NCBI GenBank assembly: GCA_041855445.1
Contig: JBHAEG010000007.1
Span: forward strand, 72,997-136,996
Length of the DNA: 64,000 nucleotides
Origin: Faucicola sp041855445
Lineage (GTDB): Bacteria; Pseudomonadota; Gammaproteobacteria; Pseudomonadales; Moraxellaceae
Direction of reading: 5' to 3'
Part shown: positions 52,788-61,303 of the stretch, piece by piece
Layout of the letters: each line of letters opens with the position of its first letter
Numbering within the stretch: the first letter of the stretch is position 1
The notes under the pieces: model-generated
Told to the model about the DNA's origin: nothing
Databases searched by the model: none
What the model saw: only the letters and a program-made list of their open reading frames with translations
Position numbers and translations under genes: made by a program

Positions 52788-53219
52788 TTAACGGGTGCGT
52801 GGGCAAATTTCATTATCGCTGAAAAAGTAAGCGATTTCACGTTCCGCAGAAGTTAAGCTATCTGAACCATGTACTGCATTTTCATCAATACTTTTTGCAA
52901 AATCACGGCGAATGGTACCTTCATCAGCTTTTTCTGGATTAGTTGCACCCATAATTTGACGGTGTAATGCCACTGCATTTTCACCTTCTAGCACAGATAC
53001 CAATACTGGGCCTGATGTCATAAATGCTTTTAAATCATTGTAAAAAGGGCGTTCTTTGTGTTCAGCATAAAATCCGCCTGCCTTTTCGTCATCTAAATGC
53101 AACATTTTTGCACCAACGATTTTTAATCCAGCTTTTTCAAAACGGGCATAAATTTCGCCAATGTGATTGCCTGCAACTGCATCAGGTTTGATAATCGATA
53201 ATGTACGTTCAACGGCCAT
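52788..53219 (-). CDS. ndk: nucleoside diphosphate kinase
   Basis: Balances nucleoside triphosphate pools by a ping-pong phosphohistidine mechanism. The 143-residue protein is full length, starting MAVERTLSIIKPDAV. The catalytic His is H117 in NAVHGSDS. The nucleotide-binding segments RPFYNDLKAFMTSGPV and PEKADEGTIRRDFA are intact. It has its own terminator. Confidence 0.98.
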   Translation of the reverse strand: MAVERTLSIIKPDAVAGNHIGEIYARFEKAGLKIVGAKMLHLDDEKAGGFYAEHKERPFYNDLKAFMTSGPVLVSVLEGENAVALHRQIMGATNPEKADEGTIRRDFAKSIDENAVHGSDSLTSAEREIAYFFSDNEICPRTR

Positions 53220-53408
53220 AAAAACTCCTTAATTTGTCAAACGAATAATTTGAACATCAATTATTTAGATAAGTAATCACTAAAACATCATCAGCTCACA
53301 GACAGTTTGTGTGTTTTGCGATAAGATAGTGATGATATAGCTAAAAATTTTAAAAGCTTCATTGTACCTAATTCTAGCAATGATTAACACTTTAATTTTG
53401 TATTTTGC

Positions 53409-53437
53409 CTGAAACAATCTACTAACTTTAGTATAAT
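53409..53437 (+). promoter_or_regulatory. candidate promoter of the FMN-binding glutamate-synthase-like gene
   Basis: TATAAT at 53432-53437 matches the -10 consensus exactly. CTGAAA (53409-53414), 17 bases upstream, matches 4/6 of the -35 box. The start codon is 31 bp downstream of the -10 box, with AAGGA in between. Confidence 0.6.
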
Positions 53438-53468
53438 ATAGTTAGCTAAATTGCAAGGATAGTATGTT

Positions 53469-55235
53469 ATGACTAATCAATCTCATCAAGTTGCGTCATC
53501 ATCTTTAAAAAAAGAGCCTTATTTTCAAGGATTGCTGTTGCGTTATAGTGTGTTTGCGATTGCCATTGCTGTGTTTGCACTTGGTTTAGTGTTACAAATG
53601 TGGTGGCTTATTGGTATTGGTTGTGCTGGTTTTTTATTGGGTTTATACGATGTATTACAAACTCATCATGCCGTTTTACGCAACTATCCAATTTCTGGTC
53701 ATGTGCGTTATTTATTAGAAAATTTCCGTCCAGAAATACGTCAGTACTTGTTAGAAAGTGACCAAGATGCAGTACCTTTTTCCCGTCAGCAACGGGCTTT
53801 GGCTTATCAACGAGCAAAAAATGTGAGTGATACCAATGCGTTTGGTACTTTAGATAATTTGTATCAATCAGGTAAAGAATGGTTTTTACAGTCTACCATT
53901 AGTTATCCATTAAAAGAAACTAATTTTCGTATTGATGTTGGTGGTGAACGTTGTACTCAGCCTTATTCCTTATCAGTGTTTAATATTTCAGCGATGAGTT
54001 TTGGTAGTTTATCAGCAGCGGCGGTTGAGGCATTAAATAAAGGGGCAAAAATGGGGGGTTTTGCTCATGATACAGGCGAGGGGGCGATTAGTCCTTATCA
54101 TAAAATTCATGGTGGCGATTTGATTTGGGAAATCGGTACAGGTTATTTTGGCTGTCGTAATCATGACGGTTCATTTAATCCTGAGACATTTGCTACACGT
54201 GCTAAACTTGACCAAGTAAAAATGATTGAAATCAAGCTATCACAAGGAGCAAAACCTGGTAAAGGTGGCGTATTACCTAAAGAAAAAATAACGCCTGAAA
54301 TCGCCGAAACTCGTGATATTCCAATGGGCGTTGATTGTTTATCACCTGCCAATCATTCAGCATTTAGTACGCCTCGTGAATTGGTCAAATTTTGGCAACA
54401 GCTACGAGAGCTATCAGGTGGCAAACCTGTTGGATTTAAGTTGTGTATTGGTCAGCCTTGGCAGTTTATGGCAATTGTAAAAGCCATGATTGAGGAGGAT
54501 AATTACCCAGATTTTATCGTTGTTGATGGTGCAGAAGGTGGTACGGGAGCAGCTCCTGTTGAGTTTATGGATAATGTGGGTATGCCGTTGTTAGATGGAT
54601 TTTTATTTGTACATAATACATTGGTTGGTTCAGGTATTCGTAATAAAATCAAAATTGGGGTCAGTGGCAAAATTATTTCCGCATTTGATATTGCTCGCAT
54701 GTTGGCATTAGGGGCGGATTGGTGTAATTCAGCTCGGGGCTTTATGTTTGCAGTGGGTTGTATTCAGTCTCGCAGTTGTCATACGAATAAATGTCCAACA
54801 GGTGTTGCAACGCAAGACCCTTATCGTCAAAAAGCAATTGACATTCCTGATAAATCGCAACGTGTGGCAAATTTTCATAAAAATACCTTAAAAGCCTTGG
54901 CTGGGATTGTTGGTTCTGTTGGCTTAAGCCACCCAAAAGATTTAAAGCCTTATCATATTGCAAGACGTTTAGAAAATGGGCAAATTAAGCTACTGTCAAA
55001 ATATTATTATTTTGCTTATGAAGGGGTTTTATTAAATTTATCAGCTCGAGCCGATATTTTTAATCGTATGTGGGTCATGGCAAATCCTGATAATTTTCAG
55101 GCAGATTATGAGGCACTCATTGCATATAACAATGATATTCGCCGAAAATTTCCTGATATACTAGACAAAGATAGCCGTATTCCGACCTTTGATGCCACTG
55201 CCAGTTATTATACATACGATGATGACCCACAGTGA
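53469..55235 (+). CDS. membrane-anchored FMN-binding glutamate synthase family protein
   Basis: A 588-residue protein made of an N-terminal membrane region (two hydrophobic helices, YSVFAIAIAVFALGLVLQMWW and LIGIGCAGFLLGLYDVL, described here as about 27-48 and 49-66) and a GltB-type FMN/iron-sulfur domain. Motifs: ISAMSFGSLSAAAVEALNKGA, FAHDTGEGAISPYH, DGAEGGTGAAPVEFMD, and the 3Fe-4S region CIQSRSCHTNKCPTGV. It lacks the glutaminase domain and the C-terminal beta-helix of true glutamate synthase, as in the stand-alone family. Its electron donor and real substrate are unknown. The next gene starts 27 bp later and is probably co-transcribed. Confidence 0.9.
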   Translation: MTNQSHQVASSSLKKEPYFQGLLLRYSVFAIAIAVFALGLVLQMWWLIGIGCAGFLLGLYDVLQTHHAVLRNYPISGHVRYLLENFRPEIRQYLLESDQDAVPFSRQQRALAYQRAKNVSDTNAFGTLDNLYQSGKEWFLQSTISYPLKETNFRIDVGGERCTQPYSLSVFNISAMSFGSLSAAAVEALNKGAKMGGFAHDTGEGAISPYHKIHGGDLIWEIGTGYFGCRNHDGSFNPETFATRAKLDQVKMIEIKLSQGAKPGKGGVLPKEKITPEIAETRDIPMGVDCLSPANHSAFSTPRELVKFWQQLRELSGGKPVGFKLCIGQPWQFMAIVKAMIEEDNYPDFIVVDGAEGGTGAAPVEFMDNVGMPLLDGFLFVHNTLVGSGIRNKIKIGVSGKIISAFDIARMLALGADWCNSARGFMFAVGCIQSRSCHTNKCPTGVATQDPYRQKAIDIPDKSQRVANFHKNTLKALAGIVGSVGLSHPKDLKPYHIARRLENGQIKLLSKYYYFAYEGVLLNLSARADIFNRMWVMANPDNFQADYEALIAYNNDIRRKFPDILDKDSRIPTFDATASYYTYDDDPQ

Positions 55236-55262
55236 TTTTATGAATAAGTGAGTAAATAGACA

Positions 55263-56054
55263 ATGCAAAATACGACATTAAACATATGGTTACGCCGACA
55301 CTATGGCAAGCTAATTATGCTAATAGGTAGTATTTTGTTGGCAGGATTTGGCGTGTGTCATATTTATCAGCAAAAACCGCCTGCCTGCCAGTCTTTTCAA
55401 CAGCCCTTTGCCCATACACTATGCCAATTTGACCCATCTGATAATCAACTTGATTTATCATTAGCATGGCTAGGTCATGACAATTTAGTATTACTCGACT
55501 TTCATCAATTAACCAAACAACAAACCAATGTTGTTTTTGCGATGAATGCAGGTATGTATGACGATAAATTTGCTCCAATTGGTTACACAGTAATTAATGG
55601 TCGAGAAATCAAAGGGTTAAATTTAAATAAAGGTGCAGGAAATTTTCATTTGATGCCCAATGGTGTATTTTGGTGGAATGAACAGGGCTATCATATCACC
55701 GACAGTCAAACTCTACATAAACAGCTTGCCCGTGGTGATAGTAAACCATTATTTGCTACACAATCAGGCCCCATGTTAGTGATTGACGGTAATATTCACC
55801 CAAAATTTGACCCTGTAAGTACTTCGTTTAAAATGCGAAATGGTGTTGGTATTGATAAAAATGGCATTGTAAAATTTGTGATTAGTGATACATGGGTAAA
55901 TTTTTATCAGTTTGCAGATTTATTTAAAACCCAGTTACATTGTGACAATGCGTTATTTTTAGATGGGGGACGTGCCTCAGCGTTATATAGCAAAGAGTTA
56001 AAACGTTTAGATAATAAGTTTATGGGTGTCATGCTTGTTGCCAACGAAAAATAA
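55263..56054 (+). CDS. phosphodiester glycosidase-like (NAGPA/DUF2233) exported protein
   Basis: A 263-residue protein with one N-terminal hydrophobic segment (LIMLIGSILLAGFGVCHIY, about 17-35) acting as signal or anchor. A NAGPA-type domain follows. Conserved blocks include FAMNAGMYDDKFAPIGYTVING, described as AMNAGMY then PIGYTVINGRE, then FWWNEQGYHI, ATQSGPMLVIDG, RNGVGIDKNGIVKFVIS and the final LFLDGGRASALYS. The family removes or hydrolyses phosphodiester-linked sugars in eukaryotes; the bacterial role is unclear. Two cysteines occur in the N-terminal part of the mature chain (PACQSF, LCQFD). It is likely in an operon with the upstream GltB-like gene. Confidence 0.85.
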   Translation: MQNTTLNIWLRRHYGKLIMLIGSILLAGFGVCHIYQQKPPACQSFQQPFAHTLCQFDPSDNQLDLSLAWLGHDNLVLLDFHQLTKQQTNVVFAMNAGMYDDKFAPIGYTVINGREIKGLNLNKGAGNFHLMPNGVFWWNEQGYHITDSQTLHKQLARGDSKPLFATQSGPMLVIDGNIHPKFDPVSTSFKMRNGVGIDKNGIVKFVISDTWVNFYQFADLFKTQLHCDNALFLDGGRASALYSKELKRLDNKFMGVMLVANEK

Positions 56055-56121
56055 CTAATTCACTGCTAAAATTTGCTACAATACAACAGCTTTTTTCTAA
56101 TTATCAATAAGAGAGATTTTT

Positions 56122-57213
56122 ATGGGTTTTAATTGTGGTATTGTTGGTTTACCCAATGTTGGTAAATCAACCTTGTTTAATGCACTAACCAAAGCAGGTA
56201 TTGCTGCCGAAAATTTTCCATTTTGTACTAAAGACCCAAATACAGGCGTTGTGCCTGTGCCAGACCCACGGTTAAAACAACTTGCCGAAATTGTAAAACC
56301 TGAACGTGTTGTTCCAACGAGTATGGAATTTGTGGATATTGCTGGACTAGTAGCAGGAGCTTCACAAGGCGAAGGCATGGGTAATCAATTTTTAGCCAAT
56401 ATTCGAGAAACTGATGCGATTGCCCATGTGGTACGCTGTTTTGATGATGATAATGTCATTCATGTAGATGGTCGAGTCAGCCCACTTGACGACATTGAAA
56501 CTATTAATACTGAACTTGCCTTGGCAGACCTTGAGGCAGTGACTCGAGCTATTACCAATGTTGGCAAAAAAGCCAAAGGCGGTGATAAAGATGCTAAAGC
56601 CATGTTGGAAGTTTTTCAAAAAATTGAACCATTATTAGCCGATGGCAAACCTGCTCGCATGGCAAATCTTGATGATGATGAAAAAAAATTAATTAAAAGT
56701 TATGGTTTAATCACATTAAAACCAACCATGTATATTGCCAATGTGGCAGAAGATGGTTTTGAAAATAATCCTTATCTTGACCAAGTACGAGCATTCGCCG
56801 AACAAGATAATGCTATTGTTGTCCCACTTTGTAATCAAATTGAGGCTGAAATCGCTCAACTTGATGAGGCAGATAAACAAGAGTTTTTAGAAAGTATGGG
56901 TATGAGTGAGGCAGGGCTTGACCGAGTTATTCGGGCAGGTTATGAATTATTAAATATGCAAACCTATTTTACCGCTGGTGTCAAAGAAGTGCGGGCATGG
57001 ACAGTAAAAGTCGGAGCAACTGCTCCCGAGGCTGCTGGTGTCATTCATACTGACTTTGAACGAGGCTTTATCCGTGCAGAAGTCATTAGTTTTCATGATT
57101 TTATTACATATGGTGGAGAAAAAGGAGCGTCATCAGCGGGTAAATCTCGCCTTGAAGGTAAAACCTACATCGTCCAAGATGGCGATGTCATGCACTTTAG
57201 ATTTAATGTGTAG
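56122..57213 (+). CDS. ychF: redox-regulated ATPase YchF
   Basis: An Obg-family P-loop protein that prefers ATP to GTP and binds ribosomes. The 363-residue protein shows G1 GLPNVGKST, G3 DIAGLVAGAS, and NVAE in place of the GTP-specific NKxD, the basis of ATP preference. A helical insertion and a C-terminal TGS domain (FTAGVKEVRAWTV onward) follow. AAGAGAG precedes the start. Confidence 0.97.
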   Translation: MGFNCGIVGLPNVGKSTLFNALTKAGIAAENFPFCTKDPNTGVVPVPDPRLKQLAEIVKPERVVPTSMEFVDIAGLVAGASQGEGMGNQFLANIRETDAIAHVVRCFDDDNVIHVDGRVSPLDDIETINTELALADLEAVTRAITNVGKKAKGGDKDAKAMLEVFQKIEPLLADGKPARMANLDDDEKKLIKSYGLITLKPTMYIANVAEDGFENNPYLDQVRAFAEQDNAIVVPLCNQIEAEIAQLDEADKQEFLESMGMSEAGLDRVIRAGYELLNMQTYFTAGVKEVRAWTVKVGATAPEAAGVIHTDFERGFIRAEVISFHDFITYGGEKGASSAGKSRLEGKTYIVQDGDVMHFRFNV

Positions 57214-57259
57214 TATTTAATATGTAGTAATTATTAATATATTGTTAATTTAATTAAAA

Positions 57260-57286
57260 AAAGACACGGTGAGTTACTGTGTCTTT
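57260..57286 (+). terminator. rho-independent terminator of ychF
   Basis: AAAGACAC (57260-57267) pairs with GTGTCTTT (57279-57286), which itself ends in a short T-run. It lies 46 bp after the ychF stop. Confidence 0.75.
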
Positions 57287-57320
57287 ATGAAACATTTTAT
57301 TATTTATCATTTAACATATC

Positions 57321-58124
57321 ATGACATCATCAAAATTACCAAGCTTATTTAATCGGTTACATCTTGAACAACTCACCCCACAAGAACAGTCACTCATTCA
57401 GGCAGTTGAGCAAGTACTACCCCAAACTCAATGCGGTTTATGTGGTCATGCTGATGGTTGTTTGCCATATGCAACCGCTATCATTACCCAACAAGAAATT
57501 TTTAACAAATGTATCCCTGGTGGACAGCCCGTTACCGATAAAATTGCCCATATTTTACAACGTCCTAGCCTGCCTGCCGAACCATCAAAATGGGCAATTG
57601 ACCCAATTAGCCAACGCCCAACCGAAATGCGAGCCGTCATTCGTGAAGATGATTGCATTGGCTGTACCAAATGTATCCCAGCCTGTCCTGTCGATGCGAT
57701 TATTGGTTCTGGTAAACGAATGCACACCATTTTTACAGAGCTTTGTACAGGCTGTGAACTATGTCTACCGCCTTGCCCAATGGATTGTATTGACCTCATA
57801 CCTCACACTCGTACTATCAGCGATGACCAACGTCAGGCAGAACAACAAGACTTAAAAAAACGCTATCATGCCCATTTACATCGTGTAGAAAAACAAGTCA
57901 ATGATAAACATAATGCCAGCCCCGTTGTTAGCATGGTGCAAGCAAAACTAAATGAAGTGATTATTAATATTGATGAAAATCAAGCTAAAACTACTATTGA
58001 AATAGCCAAACTTCGTACACAAATTAAAAAACTAGAAAAACAAATTGCTGTCCAAGCCAACCCAAGTAAACACGCTGAATTAACCCGTTTACAGCAACAG
58101 CTACAACAGCTCACACAGGAATAA
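57321..58124 (+). CDS. stand-alone RnfB-like ferredoxin
   Basis: A 267-residue iron-sulfur protein. An N-terminal 4Fe-4S domain of the RnfB type has C38, C41, C46 and C64 (CGLCGHADGC and FNKCIPGG). Two ferredoxin clusters follow: CIGCTKCIPACP and CTGCELCLPPCP. The C-terminal 70 residues are a predicted coiled coil (KLRTQIKKLEKQIAV). The N-terminal membrane helix of true RnfB is absent, and no rnfA, C, D, G or E gene is nearby. nth starts 4 bp later, so the two are co-transcribed. A role in loading electrons or clusters for Nth is possible but unproven. Confidence 0.88.
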   Translation: MTSSKLPSLFNRLHLEQLTPQEQSLIQAVEQVLPQTQCGLCGHADGCLPYATAIITQQEIFNKCIPGGQPVTDKIAHILQRPSLPAEPSKWAIDPISQRPTEMRAVIREDDCIGCTKCIPACPVDAIIGSGKRMHTIFTELCTGCELCLPPCPMDCIDLIPHTRTISDDQRQAEQQDLKKRYHAHLHRVEKQVNDKHNASPVVSMVQAKLNEVIINIDENQAKTTIEIAKLRTQIKKLEKQIAVQANPSKHAELTRLQQQLQQLTQE

Positions 58125-58128
58125 TTTT

Positions 58129-58824
58129 ATGGCTTTAACTGTTAAACATAAAACTGCTGATACTCCGCCATCAAAACGTATGTCAAATGCTAATGTTGAA
58201 CAATTTTTTGAAAAATTAGCAATTAGCATTGATAAACCTGAAACAGAGCTTGAGTATCAATCAACGTTTGAATTATTAATTGCTGTCATTTTATCTGCCC
58301 AAGCCACTGATGTGAGCGTCAATATTGCCACTCGTAAACTATTCCCTGTAGCCAATACGCCACAAGCCATTTTAAACTTAGGTGAAGAAAACTTAAAATC
58401 ATATATTAAAAATATCGGCTTATATAATACCAAAGCAAAAAATATTATTAAAACCTGTCAAGATTTAATCGAAAAATTTAATAGCCAAGTTCCTGATAAT
58501 CGTAAAGATTTAGAAAGTTTGGCAGGTGTGGGGCGAAAAACTGCCAATGTGGTATTAAATACTGCTTTTGGTCAGCCAACAATGGCTGTTGATACACATA
58601 TTTTTCGAGTAGGCAACCGAACAGGGTTAGCAACAGGTAAAAATGTGTTAGAAGTTGAGCAAAAATTATTAGAACGTATTCCGACAAAATTTATGTTAGA
58701 TGCCCATCATTATTTAATTTTGCATGGACGTTATACTTGTAAAGCCCGTTCGCCCGAATGTGGAAAATGTGCGGTTTATCTTGAATGTATGTTTAAAGAC
58801 AAGCAAGACTTTGTCGAAAAATAG
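58129..58824 (+). CDS. nth: endonuclease III
   Basis: A DNA glycosylase/AP lyase for oxidised pyrimidines. The 231-residue protein has the helix-hairpin-helix LAGVGRKTANVV with catalytic K137, catalytic D155 (AVDTHIFR), and the C-terminal 4Fe-4S cluster C204-x6-C211-x2-C214-x5-C220. It is about 20 residues longer than E. coli Nth (211) because of N- and C-terminal tails. It directly follows the RnfB-like gene and ends 1 bp from the convergent PaiB-like gene. Confidence 0.96.
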   Translation: MALTVKHKTADTPPSKRMSNANVEQFFEKLAISIDKPETELEYQSTFELLIAVILSAQATDVSVNIATRKLFPVANTPQAILNLGEENLKSYIKNIGLYNTKAKNIIKTCQDLIEKFNSQVPDNRKDLESLAGVGRKTANVVLNTAFGQPTMAVDTHIFRVGNRTGLATGKNVLEVEQKLLERIPTKFMLDAHHYLILHGRYTCKARSPECGKCAVYLECMFKDKQDFVEK

Positions 58825-58825
58825 C

Positions 58826-59479
58826 TCAGCCCATCTTAGAAAATTTTTCAATTAAATCAGCCATTTGATTTGCTGTTGGTTGCTGAACTGCCTGTAAACC
58901 ATGAATGACTCCTTGCACATTTTCAGCTGATTTATTTTGACTTAATTTAAACTTTTCCTGCATTGTTTTAATAGAAATTTTAAACATCACCAACGCCTCA
59001 CACAGTTTATCAATATAATCAACTGGTGCATCATCAAGCGTCCAAACATTATCACCCGCTTGATGAACTGTTGGTTCATAAGTGGCTGTTAATAACGCTA
59101 AAATTTGTTTAATCTGTTCTTTATTATCAATAATTTGCATTGAACCTGTCAAATGTACCGCTCGATAATTCCATGTTGGCACTTCTTTATGAGTGATAGC
59201 CTTGCTTGGATACCAATTTGGACTGATGTAATGACCATTATCCTGAAAAATAATTAACCAATCTTTATCCTTATGATTATTTTGCCAAATAGGATTAGCT
59301 TTTGCAAAATGCCCAAACAAACAGCCTAACTCTGAGCCGTCATCTTGCCAAATTAATGGAATATGATTTGCCTCTAAACCCATTTCAGAAGGATAAACCA
59401 TTGTTGCTAAAGGAAAATCTTCCATTAACTGACGGATTGCCAAAAAGTCCTGTTGAGCAAAGCTTTTTACAAAAAACAT
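58826..59479 (-). CDS. PaiB-like FMN-binding protein
   Basis: A 217-residue split-barrel flavin-binding protein of the PaiB (FMN-binding negative transcriptional regulator) family. Typical blocks are FPLATMVYPSEMGLEANHIPL, described as PLATMV then ANHIPLI, then FGHFAKANPIW, VIFQDNGHYISPNWYPSK and PTWNYRAVHLTGSM. The Bacillus protein affects sporulation and protease genes. In proteobacteria the role is unknown, and PaiB proteins lack a DNA-binding domain. It starts 8 bp after rtcR and is probably co-transcribed with it; AGGATAAG precedes its ATG. Confidence 0.87.
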   Translation of the reverse strand: MFFVKSFAQQDFLAIRQLMEDFPLATMVYPSEMGLEANHIPLIWQDDGSELGCLFGHFAKANPIWQNNHKDKDWLIIFQDNGHYISPNWYPSKAITHKEVPTWNYRAVHLTGSMQIIDNKEQIKQILALLTATYEPTVHQAGDNVWTLDDAPVDYIDKLCEALVMFKISIKTMQEKFKLSQNKSAENVQGVIHGLQAVQQPTANQMADLIEKFSKMG

Positions 59480-59486
59480 GATATAC

Positions 59487-61076
59487 TTATCCTAAATCCT
59501 CAAATTTTAAACCATATTTTAGCAAAAATTTACGGACTCTATCGCTATCATTGGCATTTTTTAGCTGTTTGCGAGATTGGGCAAATAGCCGTCTACCTGC
59601 GTCTGCCTGATTTTTTGACTTGATACAAATTTTAATCACGCCTCGTAATTGAATTTTTTCAAATTCATCTAATTGTTGTAAAGTTGCACTATCTAAAAAT
59701 TCTGATAAATCAATATCTTCTACAGCTTGACTATTGCCATAGCCTGCCCATAAATGCTTTAATCGCCCAATCTCTGCCTGTACATCAGCCACTTTAATAC
59801 AATAATCATCAGCCAATGTCGTTAAACGATTAATACTTGCGGTTAAATCTCGAAAATTACCCGACCAAATCGCCTCATCACTTTGAGCAAAATGTAAATA
59901 CAATTGACGGGCGTTGGCTTCAAATCGATAATTCACTTGTGCCAAATTACCCAATCTCGCCAATTCATAATCAATATTGGCTGGCAAATCCTGTACTCGT
60001 TGTTTTAATGACGGCAAAAAAAACGTCCAAGTATTTAATCGAGAAAACAAATCTTCCCGAAACGTGCCTGTCTGCACGGCTTGACGTAAATCTTTATTCG
60101 TGCCTGCCATCAGTTGCAAATTTACTTTTGTTGGTTTATCACTACCAACAGGATAAAACTCTCCCGTTTCCAATGCTGTCAATAGCATTGCCTGTTCATC
60201 TAGCCCTAACTCACCGATTTCATCTAAAAACAACAAACCATGATTAGCTTTTTTTAACAAACCATCTCTTTGATAGTTCGCCCCTGTAAATGCTCCTTTA
60301 ACATGCCCAAACAATGCACTACTGGCGGTATCTCCCCGCAATGTAGCACAATTGACATCAATAAATTCACCATGTAACTGACCTTGTTGGCGTTTAATGG
60401 CAAACAGCTGTTTAGCTAGTCGAGACTTGCCTGCCCCAGTCGCTCCAATTAATAAAATTGGTGCGGTAGAACGGCTAGCAACTTTTTCAATTTGTTCAAT
60501 CAGCTGATTATAGCTTGGATTTTGAGTCGCAATATTATGTTTTAGCGTTTGCAAATTAGCATCGACTTTTGCCTGAAAGCTGGCTGTTAATTCGTCATAA
60601 CGTGATAAATCAAGGTCAATTTGTTGATAGTCACCTGCAATATTGCCTTTAGTTCTGTTTGGGGGCGATGATTGAATGATTTTAGCAGGTAAAAATTGAC
60701 TATTAATCAATAAAAACCAACAAATCTGGGCAACGTGTGTTCCTGTCGTCAGATGTAACAAATAACGAGTATCTGGCTGAAACTGAAAACTTTCACAAAA
60801 ATCAAATAGTTTTTGGTATGTTTCAGAAAAATCCCAAGGGTCTTGAATGTGGTGCATCATGCCATACACTTGGGTATTTGGGCTAACCATCGCAATATCA
60901 GTCTTAATTAAATCAAATAAACGTTTACTTTGATAGTTATACAATAAGTACATTTCATCAATCAATAAATCATCATGTAGACATAAGCTGATAGTCGGTC
61001 GCCAACGTTGCCAACGATTATTCGTAAAGCCCATATCTAATGTTGTACCCAAAAAACCAATAACTGCCGTTTTCAT
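59487..61076 (-). CDS. rtcR: RNA-repair transcriptional activator RtcR (CARF, sigma-54 AAA+, HTH)
   Basis: A sigma-54-dependent activator that in E. coli turns on the rtcBA RNA-ligase/cyclase genes. The 529-residue protein has an N-terminal CARF ligand-binding domain (about 1-180: TAVIGFLGTTLDMG, LLHLTTGTHVAQICWF). A central AAA+ domain follows, with Walker A GATGAGKS (211-218), the sigma-54 contact loop GAFTGA (261-266) and Walker B LLFLDEIGEL. A C-terminal helix-turn-helix region ends the chain. CARF domains bind RNA-derived nucleotide signals. No rtcB or rtcA lies in this window: the downstream gene is PaiB-like and the divergent gene is a FadL porin. Confidence 0.94.
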   Translation of the reverse strand: MKTAVIGFLGTTLDMGFTNNRWQRWRPTISLCLHDDLLIDEMYLLYNYQSKRLFDLIKTDIAMVSPNTQVYGMMHHIQDPWDFSETYQKLFDFCESFQFQPDTRYLLHLTTGTHVAQICWFLLINSQFLPAKIIQSSPPNRTKGNIAGDYQQIDLDLSRYDELTASFQAKVDANLQTLKHNIATQNPSYNQLIEQIEKVASRSTAPILLIGATGAGKSRLAKQLFAIKRQQGQLHGEFIDVNCATLRGDTASSALFGHVKGAFTGANYQRDGLLKKANHGLLFLDEIGELGLDEQAMLLTALETGEFYPVGSDKPTKVNLQLMAGTNKDLRQAVQTGTFREDLFSRLNTWTFFLPSLKQRVQDLPANIDYELARLGNLAQVNYRFEANARQLYLHFAQSDEAIWSGNFRDLTASINRLTTLADDYCIKVADVQAEIGRLKHLWAGYGNSQAVEDIDLSEFLDSATLQQLDEFEKIQLRGVIKICIKSKNQADAGRRLFAQSRKQLKNANDSDRVRKFLLKYGLKFEDLG

Positions 61077-61303
61077 GTAACTTAATCAACTAAGTAAGAT
61101 TTTTACCAACAATGAATTAATATATTATAACATTTTTTCATCTTTCATAAAAATTGTTACATTTTAACCAAAAATTCACTCAAATTATCAGCTTTTAGTT
61201 TTTTTTGTTGCTAAATGTTAAAAAAATAATTATGCTAATGACAACTAGGGACAGACCCTAAAACATTGTTAATCATTTAGGAAGTTAATTAAGGAGCTTT
61301 AAG

